DNA from: Klebsiella oxytoca
GTDB lineage: Bacteria; Pseudomonadota; Gammaproteobacteria; Enterobacterales; Enterobacteriaceae
Length of the DNA: 64,000 nucleotides
Direction of reading: 5' to 3'
NCBI RefSeq assembly: GCF_009707385.1
Contig: NZ_CP046115.1
Coordinates: 4,526,001 to 4,590,000, forward strand
In this document: positions 16,712 to 24,790 of the stretch, piece after piece
Numbering within the stretch: the stretch's first letter is position 1
Layout of the letters: each line of letters begins with the position of its first letter
Translations under genes and position numbers: made by a program
Notes under the pieces: generated by a model
What the model was told of the DNA's origin: nothing
Database searches by the model: none
What the model saw: the letters and a program-made list of their open reading frames with translations, nothing else

Positions 16712-17252
16712 TACGCCATTAATGAATGCGGTACAGCGCGATTTAGCGGGCTGGCCAAGCGAAAAACTGAGCGAACGCAGCGCGTTGCTGCGGCTTAACG
16801 ACGCCACCTCCGTCACCTTCAGCGTGCGCCAGAAGCGGCTATTTATGGCCAGCATTCACAGCTGTGAATTTGTCGTCGAGGGGCCGGTTACCCGGCCCGC
16901 TCGCGGTAAGATCCGCGCCCATCAGTCCGGCTGGCTGAAACGCCAGCCGATCCGCTTTATCGGTAGCAAAGATAGCGATGAACTCGCCCGTTATCTCAAC
17001 GGCTTCCCTAATCTCCAGCAAACGTTAAGTGAATTGGACTATCGTCGTTTTTCACTCACATTAGGCAACGCCGGCTGGCGCTGCTGCATTGAGCCGTGGG
17101 CCGCCAGCGAGGTGGTCTGCAAAATGCCGCCGCTGCGGCGTTATCTGAAGCTTGAAGCGCAGCAGCGGATGCTGCTGCTGAGCGTGATGGCGATGATTAA
17201 TCAGGCGGTAAGCCAGTGGATGGTCGAGAAATCGCAGAAGAGAAAGCATTGA
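16689..17252 (+). CDS. Uncharacterised 187-residue protein coupled to the permease
   Basis: I do not recognise a catalytic motif. The protein is soluble and basic (MPSAPWFDTPLMNAVQRDLA start; RRYLKLEAQQRMLLLSVMAM near the C-terminus), with conserved-looking Trp and Cys residues (GNAGWRCCIEPW). It may belong to the DUF3156 family, which I recall next to such permeases, but I cannot verify that. GGGGAG precedes the ATG inside the permease gene, and the 23-bp overlap suggests translational coupling and a role in the same uptake or catabolic step. Confidence 0.7.
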   Translation: MPSAPWFDTPLMNAVQRDLAGWPSEKLSERSALLRLNDATSVTFSVRQKRLFMASIHSCEFVVEGPVTRPARGKIRAHQSGWLKRQPIRFIGSKDSDELARYLNGFPNLQQTLSELDYRRFSLTLGNAGWRCCIEPWAASEVVCKMPPLRRYLKLEAQQRMLLLSVMAMINQAVSQWMVEKSQKRKH

Positions 17253-17277
17253 CTTCCCCGCCATCACCGCGGGGAAG
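17253..17277. terminator. Bidirectional terminator between convergent genes
   Basis: A 9-bp stem CTTCCCCGC/GCGGGGAAG with a 7-nt loop directly after the stop of the 187-residue gene and 10 nt before the stop of the convergent deacetylase gene. U-tracts are poor on both sides. Confidence 0.5.
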
Positions 17278-17287
17278 CTGAGCCGGT

Positions 17288-18403
17288 TTATTGCAGACCG
17301 AACTGTTGCGCCAGTCGATCGATAGCCTGGCGCTGGAACTGTGCGAACGCGGCGCGCGGCTGCTGCTGCTGAATAAACTCCAGCAGCGGATCCTGAACCT
17401 CGGTACGAATGCCGCTCAGCGTCTCCATCACCGCCAGGCCGCAGAACGGCACGTAGGATTCGGCATAGCCGCCTTCATGCACCATCACCAGTTTGCCATC
17501 ACACAGGCGATCTGCCGCCTGCTGTACCAGCCCGGTCATCGCGCGGAAACTATCGCTATGCAGCTGCATCCGCGCCAGCGGGTCCATTGCATTGGCGTCA
17601 TAGCCGCAGGCGATAATAATCAGCTCCGGCTCAAAACGCGCCAGCGCAGGAATAACGATGGTTTCCAGCGCGTAGCGCCAGCTATCGTCGCCCGCTCCAG
17701 CCAGCAGCGGAATATTAATGTTGTAACCTTCGCCCGCACCAACGCCGCGGTCCTCCTCGCCCGAATAGCCCGGCGGAAAACACCCGTCCTGATGCAATGA
17801 GACCGTCAGCACGTCATCGCGCTGTAAATAGATATGCTGCGTGCCGTTGCCGTGATGAACGTCCCAGTCAATAATCGCCACCTTGCCGAGCCCCAGTAGC
17901 GCTTTCGCCCGCTCGACGGCAATCGGAATATTGGCGAGGAAACAGAAGCCCATCGACTGATCCGGCAGGCAGTGGTGTCCGGGCGGTCGCGACAGCGAAT
18001 AGGCGTTATCCAGTTCTCCCCTGAGCACCGCCTCGACGGCGGCACAGGCCAGTCCGGCGGAAAGGCAGGCGATTTCATAGCTCCCCGGCCCCAGCGGCGC
18101 TTCTTTACCGAGCATGCCGCCGCCGTTATCGCTGATCGTCTTGAAGCGCTCAAGATAGCTATCAGGGTGGATCCGCCGTAGATCTTCAAGGCTCGCCGCC
18201 GCCGCGCCGCGTAGCTCCAGCTGCGGCGTCAGCCCGGAAACATCCATCAAGTTTTTCATCCGCCGTTTGGTCTCCGGCGACTCGGCATGGCCGCCGCCAG
18301 CGGGAGGCTGCACCCAACCACCGACCGGCAGCGTCACCGCGTGCAGCCCGGTACTGTGCCAGAAACAACGTTCATCAAAGAAGAAACCGGTTTTTCTTTT
18401 CAC
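17288..18403 (-). CDS. Class II histone-deacetylase-like amidohydrolase
   Basis: A 371-residue zinc deacetylase of the HDAC/acetylpolyamine amidohydrolase fold. All catalytic elements are visible: the His pair in RPPGHH (143-144), Zn ligands Asp181 and His183 in DWDVHHGNGTQ and Asp269 in ACGYDAN, and the catalytic Tyr313 in HEGGY. In bacteria such enzymes deacetylate small acetylated amines such as acetylpolyamines. The start is GTG with GGAGG 6 nt upstream; it overlaps the stop of the MFS gene (GTGA), so the two are translationally coupled. In this cluster it may release free amines from acetylated substrates imported by its partner (inference). Confidence 0.88.
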   Translation of the reverse strand: MKRKTGFFFDERCFWHSTGLHAVTLPVGGWVQPPAGGGHAESPETKRRMKNLMDVSGLTPQLELRGAAAASLEDLRRIHPDSYLERFKTISDNGGGMLGKEAPLGPGSYEIACLSAGLACAAVEAVLRGELDNAYSLSRPPGHHCLPDQSMGFCFLANIPIAVERAKALLGLGKVAIIDWDVHHGNGTQHIYLQRDDVLTVSLHQDGCFPPGYSGEEDRGVGAGEGYNINIPLLAGAGDDSWRYALETIVIPALARFEPELIIIACGYDANAMDPLARMQLHSDSFRAMTGLVQQAADRLCDGKLVMVHEGGYAESYVPFCGLAVMETLSGIRTEVQDPLLEFIQQQQPRAAFAQFQRQAIDRLAQQFGLQ

Positions 18404-19593
18404 TCTATCCTCCCGTTAGCTATAACTTTCCCGGCGGACGACGCCGCCGCAATCAAAATCAGCGACAGCAGCGCGCAGACGCCTGCCGCCGCCAGTAGCG
18501 GATCGGCACTGGCAAAGTGCTGCAGTAAAGCGCCCGCTATCGCCGGACCGACCGCCATTCCGCCGCCGATCACCAGATTGATGCTGTTCATCAGCCGACC
18601 GTTGTTATCGAGACCGGCCACGCGAGCGAGAATAAAGGGCAGCACGAAGGTCCAGGTGAACTTAAACAGCAGCGCCGCAATGGCGTAACGCACCAGCAGC
18701 GGATGGCCTATCAGTAGCAGCACGCTGGCAATCAGCAGCGCGTAACCTAGCCACACCGCCAGCCGGTCCGGACGTTGGGTACCGCGCAGCGCAGCGGCGC
18801 CCGCGCCGATAATGCCGCACACCGTCGCCGCCGCCAGCACCAGGCCGACGTGGGACGGGCTAAGCCCCGCCGCGCTACCGATGGTGCCGATAAAGGTCCA
18901 TACCGCGCTGAGGCTAATGTAGAAGGTCAGAACCGCCAGCACCGCCAGCGCTTTACGCCACGTCGCCGCTGACGGCTGGCGGCGGGAAGCCGATAGCGGT
19001 TGAAAACGCGGCGGGAAGGCGGAAATCAGCGGCAAACAGCAGAGCATGATGGCGGCGAGGATCAGATAAACCACCTTCAGGCCAAAGGTCACGAACAGGC
19101 CGGGCAGCACTAGCAGACCGAGCATTCCCAGCAGCAGTTGCCCGAGCACCCAAAAGGCGTAGACCCGCGACGGGTTCGGCGTCCCCGCCGCACAGCTGAT
19201 GCACAGAATCATCAGCGTGCCGCCCGCCAGCGAGGCGATAAAGCGCGCTACCAGCAGCCACTCATACTGGGTGACCGTCGCAGAGGCGAGGTTAGCGACA
19301 AGAAATACCACGCCCGCCACGAAAGCGACCCGCCGCCAGTCCAGGCGGCTCATCCACCACCACGCCGGTAGCGTCGCCAGACTCATCGCGCCGAGCTCTG
19401 CCGAAAATAGCCAGCCGATCTGTCCCGGCTTCAGGTGCCATTCGCTGGCCAGCTGCGCCGCCACCGCCGGCGCGGTCATTAAAATCCCCGGCGCGATGGC
19501 GGCGAAAATGACAATCGCCGCCAGCAAACGCAGCGACACCACCAGCCCTGCAGGCCGGGAAAGCGTATTATTAAGAACAGGGGTACTCGACAT
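18400..19593 (-). CDS. MFS transporter coupled to the deacetylase
   Basis: A 397-residue major-facilitator protein with 12 predicted hydrophobic segments; LRLLAAIVIFAAIAPGILMT forms TM1 and WWWMSRLDWRRVAF is the loop after TM2 that normally holds motif A. The ATG at 19593 (MSSTPVLNN) is preferred to the ATG at 19662 because the extension is hydrophilic and unlike the family; GGAG lies 11 nt upstream. It overlaps the deacetylase start by 4 nt, suggesting transport of the deacetylase substrate or product. Upstream (19594-19710) I saw no copy of the cluster operator. Confidence 0.85.
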   Translation of the reverse strand: MSSTPVLNNTLSRPAGLVVSLRLLAAIVIFAAIAPGILMTAPAVAAQLASEWHLKPGQIGWLFSAELGAMSLATLPAWWWMSRLDWRRVAFVAGVVFLVANLASATVTQYEWLLVARFIASLAGGTLMILCISCAAGTPNPSRVYAFWVLGQLLLGMLGLLVLPGLFVTFGLKVVYLILAAIMLCCLPLISAFPPRFQPLSASRRQPSAATWRKALAVLAVLTFYISLSAVWTFIGTIGSAAGLSPSHVGLVLAAATVCGIIGAGAAALRGTQRPDRLAVWLGYALLIASVLLLIGHPLLVRYAIAALLFKFTWTFVLPFILARVAGLDNNGRLMNSINLVIGGGMAVGPAIAGALLQHFASADPLLAAAGVCALLSLILIAAASSAGKVIANGRIE

Positions 19594-19710
19594 CGTAGGG
19601 CGTGCTCCAGTCAAAAAAGCCTCCCCCCGGACGGTTATCCAGAGAGTGATACCTTCAGGCATCAGGAAAACGCCGTGCTGCCACGGCGCGCGCGGGATGC
19701 GATAGTCAGA

Positions 19711-20394
19711 TTACAGATACAGCGTACGCTGCGCGGCAGGCATCCTGGTTCGGGAAACGAGTTCAGTCCGATTGACGACTTCGGTCTTGGCGAAAATGTT
19801 GCGCAGGTGGGTCTTCACCGTAGAGAGCGAGATATCCAGCTGGCGAGCAATTACCTTATTGCTGGCCCCTTCGCGCACCATGCCGACGATTTCGCGCTCT
19901 TTCGCCGTCAGAATGGCCGGTAGCTCATCTTCTTCCGGCAGAAAATCACGAATAGCCAGCTCCACCAGCGGCAGCAGCGCCTGGGCACGCTGGCGCTCTT
20001 CGCTGGAAAAAGGCACATCGCGCATCAGCGAGATACCGGCAATAATCCGCTGTTCGCGGCGAATGAAAATTTCGGTCATGTCGCGAACGTTATTCGGCAA
20101 CATAAACTCATGATAATAGTGCCGGTTGCGGTCACAGAGCCGGGGCGTCATTGCCGCCATGGTGGTGCTCTGGTGGCTAAAGTGCACCGGCAAATGCGGG
20201 TCCAGTGGCTGGAAACTCTCCAGGTATTGTTGGTGTGTATTATCCGAAATATTATGCAATATATAGTTTTCGGGTTTTAAACGATTATTTACTCGATAAA
20301 ATACCGCTGAAGACAGTGGAATTAACTGTGAAATAGTCTGTAAACAACGGGCTATTATCGAATCATTACGACTGGCTTTTAATAAAGCAGACAT
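19711..20394 (-). CDS. moaR: LuxR-family regulator, MoaR-like
   Basis: A 227-residue regulator with an N-terminal sensory domain (SALLKASRNDSIIARCLQ, QLIPLSSAVFYRVNNRLKPE) and a C-terminal LuxR/GerE helix-turn-helix: LTAKEREIVGMVREGASNKV, IARQLDISLSTVKTHLRNIF, AKTEVVNRTEL. The ATG at 20394 has GGGAGGA upstream; 29 extra in-frame codons are rejected. It is divergent from atsB-atsA and next to moaE/moaF homologues, the setting of MoaR, the positive regulator of the monoamine regulon of Klebsiella aerogenes that also controls arylsulfatase. The name is inferred from family and context. Confidence 0.75.
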   Translation of the reverse strand: MSALLKASRNDSIIARCLQTISQLIPLSSAVFYRVNNRLKPENYILHNISDNTHQQYLESFQPLDPHLPVHFSHQSTTMAAMTPRLCDRNRHYYHEFMLPNNVRDMTEIFIRREQRIIAGISLMRDVPFSSEERQRAQALLPLVELAIRDFLPEEDELPAILTAKEREIVGMVREGASNKVIARQLDISLSTVKTHLRNIFAKTEVVNRTELVSRTRMPAAQRTLYL

Positions 20395-20685
20395 GATATT
20401 TCCTCCCGTCGAGGTAGTGATGCGTAACACGCGGATTACCAGAGTTAGATGAAGCATACATTTCACATTTAAGTAACACAATTATTAACATGTTAACAAT
20501 GTGATACTGATTACAAAATTTTCAGCAACCAATTGTTATTTAAGAAATTTAAAAATCACTGCACTCTTTGTTAACGTAGCTAAGTTAAAACATAAACAAA
20601 AGTTATTAACATTACGCATTATCCTCAAGAAAGGATTAAAAAACCTTATAGCTAAATAATTTGAGCGCCAGGAGGGGGCATCGCC

Positions 20686-20763
20686 GGGAGCTTACTTAAG
20701 TAATTGACCGCAGTGAACTAACGTCGCTATAGCAAATATCCCTTGAAGTATAATGGGTATATA
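20686..20763. repeat. ERIC-like (IRU) repeat, degenerate
   Basis: GGAGCTTACTTAAGTAATTG resembles the ERIC core (AGGAGCTTACATAAGTAAGTG), and CTTGAAGTATAATGGGTATA at 20742-20761 resembles the ERIC terminus CTTGAAGTATGACGGGTATA. The 5' half is not recognisable, so the copy is truncated or decayed. Confidence 0.65.
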
Positions 20764-20779
20764 TTAACAGGTCCGATCT

Positions 20780-20793
20780 CGTCCTTAAGAACG
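20780..20793. promoter_or_regulatory. Operator-like near-palindrome upstream of atsB (CGTCC-TTAA-GAACG)
   Basis: Matches the site at 23915-23928 in the arms and in the flanks (TCT before, ATAG after). It lies 140 bp upstream of atsB and in the divergent region of the MoaR-like gene. Confidence 0.55.
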
Positions 20794-20932
20794 ATAGAAT
20801 TTCGCTTTTTTTTCATTTATATCCTAAAAGAATGTAGTTAATTTATCGCCGCGGCTTAATCAATTGATTATGCCTGGCTTGCTGTTACCTGAATAAGGCC
20901 AACCGCACCAGCAATTAATAGAGGATAAGCCG

Positions 20933-22120
20933 ATGCTGAATATCGCTACACTACGCCAGCAGCAAATTCCGCTGGCCATCGAGCCGCGCTCGCCGGTGCC
21001 GTTTCATATTCTGATGAAGCCAATCGGCCCCGCCTGCAACCTTGCCTGCCGCTACTGTTACTACCCGCAGGATGAAACGCCGGTCAAGAAAATGGACGAG
21101 GCGCGGCTGGAGCAGTTTATCCGCCGCTACATTGCCGCACAGCCCGCTGGCGCGCGCGAAATCAACTTCGTCTGGCAGGGCGGCGAGCCGCTACTGGCCG
21201 GGTTGAGTTTCTATAAGAAGGCGCTCGCGCTACAGCAGCGCTACGCCCCCGAAGGGGTAACCATCAGCAATAGCCTGCAGACTAACGGCACGTTAATCAA
21301 CGACGCCTGGTGTCGAGTGTTTCGTGAGCATCGCTTTGTTATCGGGGTCAGCCTCGAAGGTAGCGAAGCTCTGCAAAACCACCATCGCCCGAATAAACGC
21401 GGGCAGGCAACCTGGCCGGCAGCGCTGCGCGGTATCGCCCTGCTCCACCAGCATCAGGTTGAATTTAACCTGCTGATCGTGGTGCATAACGAAATGGCCG
21501 CGCACGCGGCGGCGATTTATGACCGGGTGGTCAGTCTTGGCGCTCGCTATCTGCAGTTCCAGCCGCTCATGAGCGAAGGCGCGGCGCTGCGCGAGGGCTA
21601 TCAGCTCAGCGCCGATAGCTGGGGGCGCTTTATGGTTGGTATCTGGCGGCAGTGGCAAAAGCGCTGCGATATGGGGCGGGTGTTCGTTATCAATATCGAG
21701 CAGGCGTGGGCGCAGTATTTTACCCACACCAGCAGCAGCTGCGTTCATAGCGCCCGCTGCGGCACCAATCTGGTAATGGAGCCCGACGGGCAACTCTATG
21801 CCTGCGATCATCTGATCAACGCCGAACATCGGCTGGGCCGCCTTGACGAGCAGACGCTCGCCGCCGCGGTCGACGCTTCGGTTCAGCTCTCTTTCGGTCA
21901 GCAAAAAAGCCTGCGCCGCGAATGTCACTCCTGCTCGGTAAAAATGGTGTGCCAGGGCGGCTGTCCCGCGCATCTCAACGCCGCTGGCAATAATCGGCTC
22001 TGCGGTGGCTATTACCGTTTCTTTAGCGAAATTCTCTCGCCATTGCGCCCTTTTTCCCGCGACCTTAACGGCCTGAAAGCCTGGCGGGCCGCGTTTGTAG
22101 GCTCTGCGCAACCCGCGTAG
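20933..22120 (+). CDS. atsB: Anaerobic sulfatase-maturating enzyme AtsB (radical SAM)
   Basis: A 395-residue radical SAM enzyme that oxidises the active-site Ser of the sulfatase to formylglycine. The [4Fe-4S]/SAM motif is C35-x3-C39-x2-C42 in PACNLACRYCYY. The C-terminal SPASM-type region carries the auxiliary-cluster cysteines (CVHSARCG, ACDHLI, CHSCSVKMVCQGGCPAH, LCGGYY). GAGG precedes the ATG. It precedes atsA by 46 nt, as in the known Klebsiella atsBA operon, and has an operator-like site upstream. Confidence 0.95.
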   Translation: MLNIATLRQQQIPLAIEPRSPVPFHILMKPIGPACNLACRYCYYPQDETPVKKMDEARLEQFIRRYIAAQPAGAREINFVWQGGEPLLAGLSFYKKALALQQRYAPEGVTISNSLQTNGTLINDAWCRVFREHRFVIGVSLEGSEALQNHHRPNKRGQATWPAALRGIALLHQHQVEFNLLIVVHNEMAAHAAAIYDRVVSLGARYLQFQPLMSEGAALREGYQLSADSWGRFMVGIWRQWQKRCDMGRVFVINIEQAWAQYFTHTSSSCVHSARCGTNLVMEPDGQLYACDHLINAEHRLGRLDEQTLAAAVDASVQLSFGQQKSLRRECHSCSVKMVCQGGCPAHLNAAGNNRLCGGYYRFFSEILSPLRPFSRDLNGLKAWRAAFVGSAQPA

Positions 22121-22166
22121 CCCCTTACTCTGATGATAATTCCCCCTCTGAACAGGAGAGTCAGTT

Positions 22167-23900
22167 GTGAATAAAAAAGCCATGGCCGCGGCGGTCAGCA
22201 TGATCCTCGCTGGCGGCGCGCACGGCGCGCAAAATGAACGCCCGAACGTTATCCTGATTATCGCCGATGATATGGGGTATTCGGATATCAGCCCCTTCGG
22301 CGGCGAAATCCCTACCCCTAACCTACAGGCGATGGCGGAGCAAAGTATTCGCATGAGCCAGTATTACACTTCGCCGATGTCGGCCCCTGCGCGCTCGATG
22401 CTGCTGACCGGCAACAGCAATCAGCAGGCCGGGATGGGCGGCATGTGGTGGTACGACAGTACGATAGGTAAGGAGGGTTACGAGCTGCGGTTGACCGATC
22501 GCGTCACTACCATGGCCGAGCGTTTTAAGGATGCCGGCTATAACACGCTGATGGCCGGCAAATGGCATCTTGGTTTTGTCCCTGGCGCCACGCCGAAGGA
22601 CCGCGGCTTTAACCACTCCTTCGCCTTTATGGGCGGCGGCACCAGCCACTTTAACGATGCGATACCGCTCGGTACCGTGGAGGCGTTCCACACCTACTAT
22701 ACCCGTGACGGCGAGCGCGTCTCCCTGCCGGATGACTTCTATTCCAGCGAAGCCTACGCTCGCCAGATGAACAGCTGGATTAAGGAGACTCCGCAGGATC
22801 AGCCGGTCTTCGCCTGGCTGGCCTTCACCGCTCCGCATGATCCGCTGCAGGCGCCGGACGAGTGGATTGAACGCTTCAAAGGTCAGTATGAGCAGGGTTA
22901 TGCCGAGGTCTATCGCCAGCGTATCGCCCGCCTGAAAGCGCTGGGTATTATCCATGACGACACCCCGCTACCGCATCTGGAGCTGGATAAAGAGTGGGAA
23001 GCGCTGACGCCGGAGCAGCAGAAATATACGGCGAAAGTGATGCAGGTGTATGCGGCGATGATCGCCAATATGGACGCGCAAATCGGCACGCTGATGGAGA
23101 CATTGAAACAAACCGGACGCGATAAAAACACCCTGCTGGTCTTTTTAACCGATAACGGCGCCAACCCGGCGCAGGGCTTCTATTACAAATCCTCCCCGGA
23201 GTTCTGGAAGCAGTTCAATAACAGCTATGACAACATTGGCCGCAAAGGCTCGTTTGTCTCCTACGGCCCGCAGTGGGCCAACGTCAGCAACGCCCCTTAC
23301 GCCAACTACCACAAAACCACCAGCGCCCAGGGCGGCATCAATACCGATTTTATGATTTCCGGCCCGGGGATCGCACGCCACGGTAAAATCGACGCTTCAA
23401 CAATGGCTGTCTACGACGTCGCACCAACGCTGTATGAATTCGCCGGTATCGATCCAAACAAATCACTGGCGAAAAAAGCGGTGCTCCCGATGATTGGCGT
23501 CAGCTTTAAGCGCTATCTGACCGGCGAAGTACAGGAGCCGCCGCGCGGGAAGTACGGTGTCGAACTGCATAATCAGGCGGCCTGGGTCGACGGCGAATGG
23601 AAGCTGCGGCGCCTGTTGCCTCGTGCTCTCAGCGTCGGCGACGCGCCGTGGCAGTTGTTTAATCTGCATGACGATCCTCTGGAGACGCATGATATCGCGG
23701 CCGAACACCCCGAGCGGGTCAAAGCGATGAGCGACGCCTACGAGGCGTTCGCCAGCCGAACCATGGTCACCAAAGCGCAGGGCAAGATGATCGATTACGT
23801 CGGCATTGATAGCAAAACCGGTCGCTATCTGGCGGTCGATCCCGCGACCATGAAGCCGGTTCCGGCGCCGCAGGCGATTCCCATGAGCGAGAGCCGCTAA
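22167..23900 (+). CDS. atsA: Periplasmic arylsulfatase AtsA (serine type)
   Basis: A 577-residue sulfatase that hydrolyses aryl sulfate esters. The signal peptide is about 20 residues (to GGAHG). The sulfatase signature [13 protein letters not shown] has Ser72 where most sulfatases have Cys; AtsB converts it to formylglycine, as in Klebsiella. Metal ligands are visible in ADDMGY (residues 33-38) and [16 protein letters not shown] holds the conserved Lys and His. The start is GTG with AGGAG 8 nt upstream. The gene supplies sulfate from aromatic esters; in Klebsiella it belongs to the tyramine-inducible regulon. Confidence 0.95.
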   Translation: MNKKAMAAAVSMILAGGAHGAQNERPNVILIIADDMGYSDISPFGGEIPTPNLQAMAEQSIRMSQYYTSPMSAPARSMLLTGNSNQQAGMGGMWWYDSTIGKEGYELRLTDRVTTMAERFKDAGYNTLMAGKWHLGFVPGATPKDRGFNHSFAFMGGGTSHFNDAIPLGTVEAFHTYYTRDGERVSLPDDFYSSEAYARQMNSWIKETPQDQPVFAWLAFTAPHDPLQAPDEWIERFKGQYEQGYAEVYRQRIARLKALGIIHDDTPLPHLELDKEWEALTPEQQKYTAKVMQVYAAMIANMDAQIGTLMETLKQTGRDKNTLLVFLTDNGANPAQGFYYKSSPEFWKQFNNSYDNIGRKGSFVSYGPQWANVSNAPYANYHKTTSAQGGINTDFMISGPGIARHGKIDASTMAVYDVAPTLYEFAGIDPNKSLAKKAVLPMIGVSFKRYLTGEVQEPPRGKYGVELHNQAAWVDGEWKLRRLLPRALSVGDAPWQLFNLHDDPLETHDIAAEHPERVKAMSDAYEAFASRTMVTKAQGKMIDYVGIDSKTGRYLAVDPATMKPVPAPQAIPMSESR

Positions 23901-23905
23901 TCAAA

Positions 23906-23937
23906 CCCGGCTCTCGTTCTTCCGGACGATAGCCGGG
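23906..23937. promoter_or_regulatory. Hairpin with embedded operator-like site between atsA and moaE
   Basis: The 14-bp element CGTTC-TTCC-GGACG (23915-23928) is enclosed by a perfect 7-bp inverted repeat CCCGGCT/AGCCGGG with the same centre. It can be read as an operator for moaE, as a transcript hairpin ending atsBA, or both; the following bases (AATTTATC) make only a weak terminator tail. It begins 6 nt after the atsA stop and ends 51 nt before moaE. Confidence 0.55.
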
Positions 23938-23988
23938 AATTTATCAGCCTCTTAAGGTAGTCAAAAACCTCTTTTCAGGAGCAAACGA

Positions 23989-24765
23989 ATGGCAAGAGTG
24001 GTGGTGATTACCGGCGGCGGAACCGGGATCGGTGCCGCCTGCGCGCGGCTGATGAGCGCGGCGAGAAACCAGGTATTTATTACCGGCAGGCGCGAGGCGC
24101 CGCTACAGGCTGTCGCCGATGAGACAGGCGCGACGGCGCTGGCGGGCGATGCCGCCGACGGCGATACCTGGCGCGAGCGGCTGCTGCCAGCGATTCTTAA
24201 CCAGACGGGGCAGATCGACGTGCTGATCTGCAGCGCCGGCGGAATGGGCAATAGCGCCGCCGCCGAGACCAGCGATCGCCAGTGGCGAGAGGCGCTGGAC
24301 GCTAATTTGAACAGCGCTTTCGCCAGCGTCCGCGCCTGTTTACCCGCGCTTATCGCCAGCCGCGGCAACGTGCTGTTCGTCGCTTCAATCGCCTCGCTCG
24401 CCGCCGGGCCGCAGGCCTGCGGCTATGTCACCGCTAAACACGCGTTAATTGGCCTGATGCGATCCATCGCTCGTGATTACGGCCCGCATGGCGTACGCGC
24501 CAATGCCCTCTGCCCCGGCTGGGTCACTACCCCGATGGCGGATGAAGAGATGATCCCACTGATGCAGGCGGAAGGGCTGTCACTTGCCGAGGCTTATCAA
24601 CGGGTTTGCCGCGACGTTCCGCTGCGCCGCGCCGCCAGCTCCGAGGAAATAGCGCAGGCCTGCCGGTTTCTCTGCTCGCCGCGGGCCGACATCATCACCG
24701 GGGCCACGCTGGTGGCCGATGGTGGTTCCAGTATCGTCGATGTTCCCACGCTCGCGTTTACTTAA
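23989..24765 (+). CDS. Short-chain dehydrogenase/reductase, MoaE-like
   Basis: A 258-residue SDR: the cofactor motif TGGGTGIG near residue 8, ICSAGG at about 80, catalytic Ser and Tyr-x3-Lys in VASIASLAAGPQACGYVTAK, and the C-terminal GATLVADGGSS. The Arg (GRREAP) after the second strand suggests NADP preference. It is followed after 25 nt by the MoaF homologue; moaE-moaF is a tyramine-inducible operon of Klebsiella aerogenes. I am confident of the SDR family; the MoaE name rests on context. Confidence 0.85.
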   Translation: MARVVVITGGGTGIGAACARLMSAARNQVFITGRREAPLQAVADETGATALAGDAADGDTWRERLLPAILNQTGQIDVLICSAGGMGNSAAAETSDRQWREALDANLNSAFASVRACLPALIASRGNVLFVASIASLAAGPQACGYVTAKHALIGLMRSIARDYGPHGVRANALCPGWVTTPMADEEMIPLMQAEGLSLAEAYQRVCRDVPLRRAASSEEIAQACRFLCSPRADIITGATLVADGGSSIVDVPTLAFT

Positions 24766-24790
24766 CATCCCACTCAACTCAGGAGCCTAC

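Larger units (their letters stand above)
20395..20932. promoter_or_regulatory. Divergent regulatory region between moaR-like gene and atsB
   Basis: A 538-bp AT-rich region without genes. It contains an ERIC-like element (20686-20763) and an operator-like palindrome (20780-20793), 140 bp before atsB. Promoters for both flanking genes should be here. The half nearer the regulator (20395-20650) is strongly AT-rich. Confidence 0.6.

Noticed and set aside
15152..16855. Long minus-strand open frame (567 codons) over the permease gene
   Set aside because: It is His-, Gln- and Arg-rich without any domain and mirrors the high-GC permease gene, whose membrane segments and family motifs are clear.
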